From: Promicromonospora sukumoe 327MFSha3.1 | Lineage (GTDB): Bacteria > Actinomycetota > Actinomycetes > Actinomycetales > Cellulomonadaceae | NCBI RefSeq assembly: GCF_000385135.1 | Contig: NZ_ARQM01000002.1 | Coordinates: 1 to 64,000, forward strand | DNA length: 64,000 nt | Direction of reading: 5' to 3' | Shown here: positions 7,737 to 16,081 of the stretch, in pieces | How the letters are laid out: each line of letters starts with the position of its first letter | How positions within the stretch are numbered: position 1 is the first letter of the stretch | Notes under the pieces: generated by a model | Told to the model about the DNA's origin: nothing | The model's database searches: none | What the model saw: only the letters and a program-made list of their open reading frames with translations | Translations under genes and position numbers: made by a program

Positions 7737-8213
7737 TCAGGTCTCCAGCACGTAGAGCGACAGCGTGTGCGCCACGAGGGCGGGCTTGTCGGCCCCCTCG
7801 ATCTCGACGGTGACCTTGGAGGCGAGCCGCACGCCGGCCGCCGTCGGCTCCGCCGAGAGGATCTCGGTGACGGCCCGCACCCGGGCCCCGGAGGGCACCG
7901 GGCTGAGGAAGCGCAGCCGGTCCATGCCGTAGTTCATCACCATGGCGACGCCGCCCACCTGCACGAGCGACGAGGCCAGGTGCGGCAGCAGCGACAGCGT
8001 GAGGTACCCGTGCGCGATCGTGGAGCCGAACGGCCCGGCGGTGGCACGCTCGGCGTCGAGGTGGATCCACTGGTGGTCCTCGGTCGCGTCGGCGAACGCG
8101 GCGATGCGCTCCTGCGTGACCTCGAACCACTCGCCCGTGGCGGTCCGCCCCACGGCGCCGGCGAGGTCCGCCGGCGAGGCGACGGCGATGACGCCGTCCA
8201 CGTCCGCGCTCAT
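7737..8213 (-). CDS. MaoC-like (R)-specific enoyl-CoA hydratase
   Basis: Probably hydrates an enoyl-CoA intermediate in the adjacent beta-oxidation pathway. The 158-residue hot-dog protein carries the hydratase-2 pattern: DHQWIH with Asp46 and His51, then PFGSTIAHGYLTLSLLP. Last gene of the operon that starts at 12626. Its ATG overlaps the FabG-like gene stop (ATGA), and a hairpin terminator follows. Substrate chain length is not readable from the sequence. Confidence 0.85.
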   Translation of the reverse strand: MSADVDGVIAVASPADLAGAVGRTATGEWFEVTQERIAAFADATEDHQWIHLDAERATAGPFGSTIAHGYLTLSLLPHLASSLVQVGGVAMVMNYGMDRLRFLSPVPSGARVRAVTEILSAEPTAAGVRLASKVTVEIEGADKPALVAHTLSLYVLET

Positions 8214-8959
8214 GCCTTGGGACCACCCGCCACGTACAGCACCTGCCCCGAGACGAACCCGGACTGCTCCGCGCAGAAGAACGACACGGCGTTCGCGATG
8301 TCCTCGGGCTGGCCCACGCGCCCCACGGGGACGTCCTTCGCGGCCACGCTCAGGTAGTCACCAAGGGACACCCCGATGCGCTCGGCGGTCTCGCGGATCA
8401 TGTCGGTCTCGATCACGCCGGGCGCCACGGCGTTCGCGGTGACGCCGAACTTGCCGAGCTCGATCGCCAGGGTCTTGGTGAACCCCTGCATGCCCGCCTT
8501 GGCGGCCGAGTAGTTGGCCTGCCCGCGGTTGCCGAGGGCGGACGTCGAGGACAGGTTCACGATGCGGCCGTACTTCGCCTCCACCATGTGCGCCTGCACG
8601 GCCCGGGTCATCAGGAACGCGCCCCGCAGGTGCACACCGAGCACGGCGTCCCAGTCGCCCACGGACATCTTGAACAGCAGGTTGTCGCGCAGGATGCCGG
8701 CGTTGTTCACCAGCACGGTGGGCGCGCCCAGCTCGGCGGCGACGCGGGCCACGGCGGCGGCGACGGACTCCTCGTCGGCGACGTCGACGCCCACGGCGAG
8801 CGCGCGCCCGCCGTCGGCCACGATGGCCTCCGCGGTGTCCTTGGCCTGGTCCTCCAGGAGGTCCAGGACGGCGACGGCGAAGCCGTCCTGCGCGAGCCGG
8901 CGGGCCGTGGCGGCACCGATGCCGCGGGCCGCTCCAGTGACGATGGCGGTACGAGTCAT
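8210..8959 (-). CDS. SDR 3-oxoacyl-ACP/CoA reductase (FabG-like)
   Basis: NAD(P)H-dependent short-chain dehydrogenase of 249 residues. TGAARGIG at residues 8-15 is the dinucleotide site, NNAG stabilises the sheet, and S...Y-SAAK forms the catalytic set in NLSSTSALGNRGQANYSAAK. In this context it more likely handles a hydroxyacyl/oxoacyl-CoA than housekeeping fatty acid synthesis, because the window has a separate fabG beside fabI. It lies 59 bases downstream of the alcohol dehydrogenase gene, with GAGAGG upstream of the ATG. Confidence 0.85.
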   Translation of the reverse strand: MTRTAIVTGAARGIGAATARRLAQDGFAVAVLDLLEDQAKDTAEAIVADGGRALAVGVDVADEESVAAAVARVAAELGAPTVLVNNAGILRDNLLFKMSVGDWDAVLGVHLRGAFLMTRAVQAHMVEAKYGRIVNLSSTSALGNRGQANYSAAKAGMQGFTKTLAIELGKFGVTANAVAPGVIETDMIRETAERIGVSLGDYLSVAAKDVPVGRVGQPEDIANAVSFFCAEQSGFVSGQVLYVAGGPKA

Positions 8960-9018
8960 CAGGGGTTTCCTCTCGTTGCGTGAACTTCGGTGCGGACGTC
9001 GTCGTGGGACGCCCAGGG

Positions 9019-9038
9019 TCAGAACATCTCAGAACATC
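9019..9038. repeat. Tandem 10-bp duplication at the alcohol dehydrogenase stop codon
   Basis: TCAGAACATC occurs twice in direct tandem. The upstream copy on the minus strand contains the real ending MF-stop, and the second copy repeats it just behind the stop. It looks like a recent slippage duplication. Confidence 0.7.
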
Positions 9039-10168
9039 ACGAGCTGCCGCAGCGCCGCGCCGGAGGCGAGGCGGTCGAGCGCGACGGGCAGGTCGTCCAG
9101 GGTGATGCGGTCGGAGACCAGGCGGTCCAGCGGGAGCCGCCCATCGCGCCACAGCTCCACGTACCGAGGGATGTCGCGGCCCGGCACGGCCGAGCCGAGG
9201 TACGAGCCCACCACGGTGCGGGCCTCGGCGGTCAGGCTGAGCGGCGACACGCTCGCCCGCGCGTCGGGGTGCGGCAGGCCGACCGTGACGGTGGTGCCGC
9301 CCGGGGCCGTCAGCGCGTAGGCGGTCTCGAACGCGCGCGCCGAGCCGGCGGCCTCGATCACGACGGGCGCGCGCAGCCCCTGGTCGGCGGCCTCCTGCGG
9401 CCCGACGGCGAGGGCCGCGCCGAGCTCGCGCGCCAGGTCGAGCTTGGCGGGCACGGCGTCGACGCCCACGACCTCGTGCCCGAGCGCGACCGCCACCAGG
9501 AGCGCCGCCATGCCGACGCCGCCCAGCCCGACGACGGCGACCCGGTCGCCCGGCGCGGGCCGCCCGGCGTTCACGACGGCGCCGCCGCCGGTCAGCACCG
9601 CGCAGCCGAGCAGGGCGGCGACGTCGGGCGGGACGTCGTCGTCGACGGGCACGACGGAGGTCTCGGAGACCACGGCGTGGGTCGCGAACGCACTCACCCC
9701 GAGGTGGTGGTGCACCTCCTGGACGCCGCCGGCCCCGCTGCCCGCCCCTCCGTCGGCCCCGGGAACGGTCCGCGACAGCCGCCGTCCGCCGCCCACGAGC
9801 GTGCCGGCGGCGTTGGCCGCCGAACCCTCGGCGCACGGCAGCCGCCCGTCGGTGGCGCACTGCGCGCACCGGCCGCACCGCGGCAGGAACGTCATGACCA
9901 CCCGCTGCCCGACGGCGAGGCCCGCACCGGGGCCGGCCGCCTCCACGATCCCGGCGGCCTCGTGGCCGAGCAGCATCGGCACCTGCCGGGCGCGGTTGCC
10001 GTCCACGACCGACAGGTCGGAGTGGCACAGCCCCGCGGCCTCGATCCGCACCAGCACCTCGCGCTCGCCGGGCGGGTCGAGCTCCAGCGGGCCGACCGTC
10101 ACCGGCCGGGACTCCGCGTAGGGCGCGGGCGCGCCGCAGCGCTCCAGCACCGCACCGGTGATCCGCAT
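9029..10168 (-). CDS. Zinc-dependent alcohol dehydrogenase (MDR family)
   Basis: Oxidises an alcohol or reduces an aldehyde with NAD. The 379-residue protein has the catalytic zinc ligands (GLCHSD with Cys48, GHE with His69), the four structural-zinc cysteines (Cys98, 101, 104 and 112), and the Rossmann motif VVGLGGVGMA. A Gly/Ala-rich stretch follows the structural zinc (about residues 115-150). The ATG overlaps the thiolase stop (ATGA). A 10-bp duplication surrounds its own stop. Confidence 0.87.
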   Translation of the reverse strand: MRITGAVLERCGAPAPYAESRPVTVGPLELDPPGEREVLVRIEAAGLCHSDLSVVDGNRARQVPMLLGHEAAGIVEAAGPGAGLAVGQRVVMTFLPRCGRCAQCATDGRLPCAEGSAANAAGTLVGGGRRLSRTVPGADGGAGSGAGGVQEVHHHLGVSAFATHAVVSETSVVPVDDDVPPDVAALLGCAVLTGGGAVVNAGRPAPGDRVAVVGLGGVGMAALLVAVALGHEVVGVDAVPAKLDLARELGAALAVGPQEAADQGLRAPVVIEAAGSARAFETAYALTAPGGTTVTVGLPHPDARASVSPLSLTAEARTVVGSYLGSAVPGRDIPRYVELWRDGRLPLDRLVSDRITLDDLPVALDRLASGAALRQLVMF

Positions 10169-11391
10169 CAGAGCTTCTCCAGCACCATCGCCATGCCCTG
10201 GCCGCCGCCCACGCACATCGTCTCCAGGCCGTACCGGCCCCCGGCGTCCGCGAGCGCGTTGATCAGGGTGGAGGTGATGCGCGCGCCGGCCATGCCGAAC
10301 GGGTGCCCGACGGCGATGGCGCCGCCGTTGACGTTCAGCCGCTCGGGCTCGACGCCGAGCTCGCGCGCCGACGGGATGACCTGCGCGGCGAACGCCTCGT
10401 TGATCTCCACGCGGTCCATGTCGTCGACCGTGAGCCCGGCGCGCCGCAGGGCCTGCCGGCTGGCCTCCACGGGGCCGAGGCCCATGATCTCCGGGGACAG
10501 CCCGCTCACGCCGGTCGACACGATGCGGGCCAGCGGGGTCAGCCCGAGCTCCTCGACCACGCGGCCGGAGACGATCACGACCGCGGCGGCGCCGTCGTTC
10601 AGGGGGCAGGCGTTGCCCGCGGTGACGGTGCCGTCGGGGCGGAACACCGGCTCCAGCGTCGCCAGCGTCTCCACCGTGGTGCCGGGGCGCGGGCCGTCGT
10701 CGGCGGCCAGGACCGTGCCGTCGGGCAGGGTGACGGGCGTGATGTCCCGGGCCCAGAAGCCGGACGCGATCGCGGCCTGCGCGCGCTGCTGGCTGCGGGC
10801 GGCGAACTCGTCCTGCTCGGCGCGGGTCACGTCGCGCAGGGCGGCGACGTTCTCCGCCGTCTGGCCCATGGCGATGTACGCGTCGGGCAGCGCGCCCTCC
10901 AGCCGCGGGTCGGTCCACAGCCCGGTGCCCGCCCCGGCGCGCTTCTCGGTGCGGGCCAGGGCGTCGGCGAAGACCGGGTTGTGCAGGTCCACGCCCGGGA
11001 TGTAGTCGCTCGACCCGGTGGCGAACGAGCTGACCGACTCCACGCCCGCGGAGACGAACACGTCGCCCTCCCCCGCCTTGATGGCGTGGAAGGCCATGCG
11101 GGTGGTCTGCAGGCTGGAGCTGCAGTACCGCGTGACGGTCGCGCCGGGCACCATGTCCCAGCCGCACAGCACGGCGACGATGCGGGCCAGGTTCATGCCC
11201 TGCTTGCCGCCGGGCAGGCCGCAGCCAAGCAGCAGGTCGTCGATGCGCGCCGGGTCCAGGCCCGGCACCTGGTCGACGGCCGCCCGCACCATCCGGGCGG
11301 CGAGGTCGTCGGGGCGGACGTCCTTGAGCGACCCCTTGTGGGCGCGCCCGATGGGCGAGCGCGCGGTGGCGACGATGTACGCCTCGGTCAT
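10168..11391 (-). CDS. Acetyl-CoA C-acyltransferase (thiolase)
   Basis: Catalyses CoA-dependent cleavage of 3-oxoacyl-CoA, the last step of beta-oxidation. The 407-residue protein carries the nucleophile in TRYCSSSLQT (Cys90), the NEAFAAQ loop, the histidine motif GHPFGMAGARI and the second cysteine in CVGGGQGMAM. It starts at the ATG 11389-11391 with GGAGGAGC directly upstream. It is the second gene of the operon, 35 bases behind the acyl-CoA dehydrogenase gene and overlapping the alcohol dehydrogenase gene. Confidence 0.93.
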   Translation of the reverse strand: MTEAYIVATARSPIGRAHKGSLKDVRPDDLAARMVRAAVDQVPGLDPARIDDLLLGCGLPGGKQGMNLARIVAVLCGWDMVPGATVTRYCSSSLQTTRMAFHAIKAGEGDVFVSAGVESVSSFATGSSDYIPGVDLHNPVFADALARTEKRAGAGTGLWTDPRLEGALPDAYIAMGQTAENVAALRDVTRAEQDEFAARSQQRAQAAIASGFWARDITPVTLPDGTVLAADDGPRPGTTVETLATLEPVFRPDGTVTAGNACPLNDGAAAVVIVSGRVVEELGLTPLARIVSTGVSGLSPEIMGLGPVEASRQALRRAGLTVDDMDRVEINEAFAAQVIPSARELGVEPERLNVNGGAIAVGHPFGMAGARITSTLINALADAGGRYGLETMCVGGGQGMAMVLEKL

Positions 11392-11426
11392 AGCTCCTCC
11401 TTGAGCCAGTGGGGGGTGAGCCAGGT

Positions 11427-12626
11427 TCAGACGAACGCCGCGTGTCCGGTGATCGCCCGGCCCACGATGAGCTGGTTCATGTCCTTGGTGCCCTCGAACG
11501 TGTAGACGGCCTCGGCGTCGGCGAAGAACCGCGCGACGCCGTGGTCCAGTGTGATCCCGTTGCCGCCGCACGCCTCCCGACACAGCGCGACGGTCTCGCG
11601 CATGCGGGTGGTGACGAACGCCTTGGCCATCGCGGCGTGGGAGTCCTTCTGGGTGCCGAGGTCCTGGAGCTGGGCCACGCGCACGCACATCGCGAAGCTC
11701 GCCGTCACGTTCGCGTACGCCGTGGCGAGCTTGTCCTGGATGAGCTGGTAGCTGGCGATCGGGTTGCCGAACTGCTCGCGCTGCTTCGTGTAGGCCACGG
11801 CGGCCTCGTAGGCGCCGATCATGGTGCCGAGCGCCTGCCAGGACACGCCGTCGCGCGTGATGCGGAGCACCTTGGCGACGTCGCGGAAGGTGTCGATGCC
11901 CTGCAGCCGGTCGGCCTCGTCCACGCGGACGTCCTCGAGCACGATGTCGGCGTTCTGCACGATGCGCAGGGACTGCTTGCGCTCGATCTTGGTGGCGGTG
12001 AAGCCGGGCGTGCCCTTGCGCACCAGGAAGCCCTTGACCTGGTCGTCGGCGGTGTCCTTGGCCCAGATGACGACGACGTCGGCGAACGTGGCGTTGCCGA
12101 TCCAGCGCTTGGCGCCGTTGATCACCCAGGTGTCGCCCGTGCGGGTGGCCGTGGTGCGCAGGCCCTTGGCGGTGTCGGAGCCGGCCAGCGGCTCGGTGAG
12201 CCCGAACGCGCCGATCAGGTCGCCGGCCGCCATGGGCGGCAGCCACCGCGCGCGCTGCTCGGCACTGCCGCCGACGCCGATCGACGTCATCGCCAGGCCG
12301 CCGGAGACCCCGATGAAGGTGCAGAACGACGAGTCGACGCGCGCCGTCTCCATGCCGACCCAGCCACGGAACACGGCCGAGGTCTCCTCGCCCTGCGTCT
12401 CGGCCCAGCCCGAGCCGATGGCGCCGAGCTGCGCGTACGGCTTGAACAGGTGCACGGGGCACTCGGCGCGCTCCCAGTAGTCGTCCGCGATGGGACGCAC
12501 CTCGCGCTCCATGAACTCCCGGACGGCCAGGGCCTTCTTCTGCTCGGCCGGGGTGAGCAGGTCCTGGAACGCGTAGAAGTCCGCCTCCAGCAGGTCCGTG
12601 GCGGGTGGCTCGGGTGAGAGCGTCAT
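11427..12626 (-). CDS. Acyl-CoA dehydrogenase, glutaryl-CoA-dehydrogenase-like
   Basis: FAD-dependent alpha,beta-dehydrogenation of an acyl-CoA. The 399-residue protein has FGLTEPLAGSDTAKGL (flavin site), WVINGAKRWIGNATFADVVVIWAK, and the C-terminal block REACGGNGITLDHGVARFFADAEAVYTFEGT, where the Glu of EGT is the usual catalytic base. The pattern is nearest to glutaryl-CoA dehydrogenases and related FadE proteins. It is the first gene of the minus-strand operon to 7737. A palindrome about 40 bases upstream (12666-12689) probably controls it together with the divergent thioesterase. Confidence 0.88.
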   Translation of the reverse strand: MTLSPEPPATDLLEADFYAFQDLLTPAEQKKALAVREFMEREVRPIADDYWERAECPVHLFKPYAQLGAIGSGWAETQGEETSAVFRGWVGMETARVDSSFCTFIGVSGGLAMTSIGVGGSAEQRARWLPPMAAGDLIGAFGLTEPLAGSDTAKGLRTTATRTGDTWVINGAKRWIGNATFADVVVIWAKDTADDQVKGFLVRKGTPGFTATKIERKQSLRIVQNADIVLEDVRVDEADRLQGIDTFRDVAKVLRITRDGVSWQALGTMIGAYEAAVAYTKQREQFGNPIASYQLIQDKLATAYANVTASFAMCVRVAQLQDLGTQKDSHAAMAKAFVTTRMRETVALCREACGGNGITLDHGVARFFADAEAVYTFEGTKDMNQLIVGRAITGHAAFV

Positions 12627-12649
12627 CGGTCCTCCGATCGTCGTCGATC

Positions 12650-12656
12650 TGATGCA
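12650..12656. promoter_or_regulatory. Extra TGATGCA half-site beside the 12666-12689 operator
   Basis: TGATGCA is the inverted form of the TGCATCA half-site and lies 9 bases before the full operator. It could extend regulator binding towards the acyl-CoA dehydrogenase start. Confidence 0.4.
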
Positions 12657-12665
12657 TGTCCAGTA

Positions 12666-12689
12666 TGCATCATTCCTGAATATGTTGCA
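12666..12689. promoter_or_regulatory. Operator TGCATCAT-N8-ATGTTGCA between divergent catabolic genes
   Basis: The two 8-bp half-sites agree at 7 of 8 positions as inverted repeats. The same 8+8+8 architecture recurs at 25477-25500 in front of the QsdR/TetR-type regulator. The site is about 40 bases from the acyl-CoA dehydrogenase ATG and 32 bases from the thioesterase ATG, so one protein could repress both directions. Confidence 0.65.
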
Positions 12690-12721
12690 CCGACCCCTCG
12701 GTGCGGGACTACGCTGCCTCG

Positions 12722-13159
12722 ATGGGCTATCGCCATCCGTTCCCGCTGCGCTGGAACGACAACGACCAGTACGGCCACATGAACAACACCGTCTACTACG
12801 AGGCCATGGACACGGCGGTGAACACGTGGCTCATCAAGCACACCGACCTGGACCCCGCGGGCGCCGTGATCGGGCTCGCCCGGGCCTCCTCGTGCGAGTT
12901 CCTCGCCCCGGCGTCGTTCCCGGAGGAGCTGGAGGTCGACGTCGCCGTCGGCAGGCTGGGGCGCACCTCGCTGACCTGGGACCTGGCGATCCTGCGCGCG
13001 GGCGCGCCCGACCGGAGCGAGGCGTACGCGACGGGCGCGTTCACGCACGTGTTCGTGGACCAGGTCGAGCGACGCCCGGTCCCGGTCCCGGAGGTGATCC
13101 GCGCGGCGGTCGAGCGACACCTGGGCTTCACCCCGCCGACGGCGAGTGGCGCGCCGTGA
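12722..13159 (+). CDS. Acyl-CoA thioesterase, hot-dog fold (4HBT type)
   Basis: Hydrolyses an acyl-CoA, releasing CoA and free acid. The 145-residue protein has the 4-hydroxybenzoyl-CoA thioesterase signature RWNDNDQYGHMNNTVYYEAMD, with the catalytic Asp in NDNDQYGH. ATG 12722 is preferred over the GTG at 12701, which lies 11 bases from the operator. It is transcribed away from the beta-oxidation operon and shares its control region. Its 3' end overlaps the convergent acyl-CoA synthetase gene by 32 bases. Confidence 0.85.
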   Translation: MGYRHPFPLRWNDNDQYGHMNNTVYYEAMDTAVNTWLIKHTDLDPAGAVIGLARASSCEFLAPASFPEELEVDVAVGRLGRTSLTWDLAILRAGAPDRSEAYATGAFTHVFVDQVERRPVPVPEVIRAAVERHLGFTPPTASGAP

Positions 13160-14807
13160 GCTCGCGCTTGAGCACCTTGCCGCTGGGGCCCAGCGGCAGG
13201 TCGGCCGAGACGTGCACCACCCGCGGGTACTTGTACGCCGCCACGTGCTCGCGCATCCAGGCGACGACGGCGTCCGGGTCCACCTCCGCGCCGTCGGACG
13301 GCACGACCGCGGCGTGCACCTCCTGCCCGCGCGCGGCGTCGGGCACCCCGAACACCGCGGCCAGCGCGACGCCCGGGTAGCGGGCGAGCACCGCCTCGAC
13401 CTCCGTGGGATACACGTTGTAGCCGCTGCGGATGATCATGTCCTTCTTGCGGTCCACGATCGTCACGACGCCGTCGGCGTCCACGGTGCCCAGGTCGCCG
13501 GTGCGGAACCAGCCGTCCACGACGGCGGCCGCCGAGGCGTCGGGCCGCCCCAGGTACCCCTTCATCAGGTTGTGCCCGCGCACCACGATCTCGCCCAGCT
13601 CGCTCTGCTCCCCGGCCGCCGAGCCCGGCGCCGGGGCGGGCAGCAGCTCGACCCGGTCCTCCACCTCGGCCACGGCCACCGCCACGTCGACGCCCCACAT
13701 GGGCCGCCCCACGGTGCCGGGCCGGATGGGCTCCGACGTCACGTTGAACGTGCACGACGGCGACGTCTCGGTCAGCCCGTACCCCTCGTGCACCTGCGCG
13801 CCGAACGCCTCCTCGAACGCCTCCAGCAGCGCCACCGGCAGGGCCGCGCCGCCCGAGACGGCGAACCGCAGCGGGGGCCGCGCCGCCGTGCGGCGGGCCG
13901 CCTCGACCATGCCGGCGAAGTTCGTCGGCACCGCCGTGAACACGGTCGCGCCGTGCGCCACCAGCAGCTCCAGGGCCTCGTCCGGGTCGAACCTCGGCAG
14001 CAGCACGATGGACGCCCCGCGCCGGAACGCCATGTTCAGCACCGCCATCTGGCCGAACGAGTGGAAGAACGGCAGGCCGCCGTAGACGACGTCGTCGGGC
14101 CGCAGGTCGAACGAGTCGATCAGGGAGCAGTGCACCTGCTCGACCATCGCCAGGTGCGACCCGACGGCGCCCTTGGGGGTGCCCGTGGTGCCGCTCGTGT
14201 ACAGGATCGTGGCCGCGGCCAGGGGGTTCACGCCCGCGTGCCGCTCGATCGGGGTGGCCCCGGTGGCCTCGTCCTCCAGCCGCGCCACCGGGGTGCCCTG
14301 CTCGGCGAGACCGCGGGCGGCGTCCGGCGGCAGCAGCACGGTCAGGAGCGGCACCCCGGCGCGGGCGGCCGCGGGCGCCGCCTCCGCCAGCATGGGGGCG
14401 GCGACCACGACGACGTCGGCCCCGGCGTCCCGCAGCACGAACTCGATCTCGTCGGCGCGGAACAGCAGGTGCACCGGCACGACGACAGCGCCGAGCGCGA
14501 GCGTCGCGTAGTAGACGCGCGCGAAGTCGGGCACGTTCGGCACGATCATCGCGACGCGCGAGCCCGGCCCGATGCCCCGGGCCGCGAGCGCCCCCGCGTA
14601 GGCGCGGGTCTGGTCCCAGAGGTCGCCGTAGGTGGTGGCCTGCCCCATGAAGTACAGGGCGGGCCGCTCGGGGAACCGGCGGGCGGTCTCGGCGAGCATG
14701 CTCGCGACGGACAGGGTGCCGTAGCCGGGCCCGTCGACGGCGGGGTCGGGGGCCGCCGGTGTGGGCCGAGCCGGGTCGGGCGCGGCGGGCGCGGGCGCGT
14801 GGTTCAT
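13128..14807 (-). CDS. Long/medium-chain acyl-CoA synthetase (AMP-forming)
   Basis: Activates a free carboxylic acid to its CoA thioester with ATP. The 559-residue ANL-superfamily protein has the P-loop ILYTSGTTGTPKGAV near residue 195, the adenine motif GYGLTETSP, the hinge region GWFRTGDLG and DRKKDMIIRSGYNVYPTEVE, and the C-terminal catalytic lysine in LGPSGKVLKREL. The first 30 residues are Pro/Ala-rich. Last gene of the eight-gene operon from 22006; its ATG overlaps the ACAD11-type gene. The thioesterase gene runs into its 3' end from the other side. Confidence 0.92.
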   Translation of the reverse strand: MNHAPAPAAPDPARPTPAAPDPAVDGPGYGTLSVASMLAETARRFPERPALYFMGQATTYGDLWDQTRAYAGALAARGIGPGSRVAMIVPNVPDFARVYYATLALGAVVVPVHLLFRADEIEFVLRDAGADVVVVAAPMLAEAAPAAARAGVPLLTVLLPPDAARGLAEQGTPVARLEDEATGATPIERHAGVNPLAAATILYTSGTTGTPKGAVGSHLAMVEQVHCSLIDSFDLRPDDVVYGGLPFFHSFGQMAVLNMAFRRGASIVLLPRFDPDEALELLVAHGATVFTAVPTNFAGMVEAARRTAARPPLRFAVSGGAALPVALLEAFEEAFGAQVHEGYGLTETSPSCTFNVTSEPIRPGTVGRPMWGVDVAVAVAEVEDRVELLPAPAPGSAAGEQSELGEIVVRGHNLMKGYLGRPDASAAAVVDGWFRTGDLGTVDADGVVTIVDRKKDMIIRSGYNVYPTEVEAVLARYPGVALAAVFGVPDAARGQEVHAAVVPSDGAEVDPDAVVAWMREHVAAYKYPRVVHVSADLPLGPSGKVLKRELTARHSPSAG

Positions 14808-16081
14808 GTCGGGTCTCCTTCGACGGTCGACGGTGCGGGGGCGACGCGCGCCAGGTAGGGCGCACGCCGGCGGAGCTCGGCGCGGCCGAGGGAGGCCAGG
14901 TGCACCTCGTCGGGCCCGTCGGCCAGGCGCAGGGTGCGCACGCCGGCGAGCAGCTCGGCCAGGGGGTGGTCGCCGGAGACCCCGGCGGCGCCGAACACCT
15001 GGACGGCGCGGTCCAGGATCTGCCCGACGGCGCGGGGCACCGCGATCTTGATGGCCTGGATCTCGGTCATGGCGGCCTTGTTGCCGACGGTGTCCATGAG
15101 CCAGGCGGTCTTGAGCACGAGCAGGCGCAGCGCCTCGATCTCGATGCGCGAGGTGGCGACCCACTCGCGCACCACCCCCTGGTCGGCGAGCGGCGCGCCG
15201 AACGCGACCCGCTCGGCGGCGCGCTCGCGCACCAGGTCCAGGGCACGCTCGGCCGTGCCGAGGGCGCGCATGCAGTGGTGGATGCGGCCGGGCCCGAGCC
15301 GGGCCTGGGCCATGGCGAACCCCTCGCCCTCCCCGCCCAGCAGGGCGGAGACGGGCACGCGGACGTCGTCGAACACGATCTCGGCGTGGCCGCCGTGGTC
15401 GCGGTCGTCGTAGCCCAGCACGGTCAGGCCGCGCAGTACGGTGACGCCGGGGGTGTCGCGGGGCACGAGCACCATGGACTGCTGCCGGTGCCGGGGCGCG
15501 TCCGGGTCGGTCTTGCCCATGACCACCAGCAGCCCGCAGTCCGGGTTCATCGCGCCGGTGGCGAACCACTTGCGGCCCGTGACCACGTACTCGTCGCCGT
15601 CGCGCACGATGCGGGTGGCGATGTTCGTGGCGTCCGACGACGCGACGGCGGGCTCGGTCATGCAGAACGCCGACCGCTGCGTTCCCTCCAGCAGCGGGTC
15701 GAGCCAGCGCTCGCGCTGCTCGGGTGTGGCGAAGTGGGCCAGCAGCTCCATGTTGCCGGTGTCGGGGGCGGCGCAGTTCATGGCGACGGGTGCCAGCTTC
15801 GGGCTGTACCCCGTCAGCTCGGCCACGGGGGCGTACTGCAGGTTGGTCAGGCCGCCGCCGCGTTCCGCGGCTGGACCCCCGGGTGGCAGGAACAGGTTCC
15901 ACAGCCCCCGCTCCTTCGCGGTGGCCTGCAGGTGCCGGACGACGGGCCGGAACGACCAGTCCCCGGGCGTCGCCGCGACCTGGGCGGCGAGCACGGGCTC
16001 GGCGGGCAGCACCTCGTCCACCAAGAGGTCCCGGACCCGGGCGGTGATGTCCCGCGTGGTCGCGTCGGGTGCGAAGTCCAT
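14804..16081 (-). CDS. ACAD10/11-type acyl-CoA dehydrogenase
   Basis: The 425-residue flavoprotein is clearly of the ACAD10/11 branch: CMTEPAVASSDATNI, RDGDEYVVTGRKWFATGA, QQSMVLVPRDTPGV, GYDDRDHGGHAEI and LGPGRIHHCMRALG. In mammals and in the bacterial levulinate (Lva) route, this branch works with a kinase that phosphorylates 4-hydroxyacyl-CoA, and phosphate is then eliminated to give an enoyl/3-hydroxyacyl-CoA. Here the kinase-like gene lies directly upstream (TGATG junction), as in known bacterial pairs. Substrate specificity is inferred from this pairing. Confidence 0.9.
   Translation of the reverse strand: MDFAPDATTRDITARVRDLLVDEVLPAEPVLAAQVAATPGDWSFRPVVRHLQATAKERGLWNLFLPPGGPAAERGGGLTNLQYAPVAELTGYSPKLAPVAMNCAAPDTGNMELLAHFATPEQRERWLDPLLEGTQRSAFCMTEPAVASSDATNIATRIVRDGDEYVVTGRKWFATGAMNPDCGLLVVMGKTDPDAPRHRQQSMVLVPRDTPGVTVLRGLTVLGYDDRDHGGHAEIVFDDVRVPVSALLGGEGEGFAMAQARLGPGRIHHCMRALGTAERALDLVRERAAERVAFGAPLADQGVVREWVATSRIEIEALRLLVLKTAWLMDTVGNKAAMTEIQAIKIAVPRAVGQILDRAVQVFGAAGVSGDHPLAELLAGVRTLRLADGPDEVHLASLGRAELRRRAPYLARVAPAPSTVEGDPT

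Noticed and set aside
8210-8959. This FabG-like gene as the housekeeping fabG
   Set aside because: It is embedded in a catabolic operon with thiolase and MaoC, while a fabG lies directly before fabI at 57333-58070.
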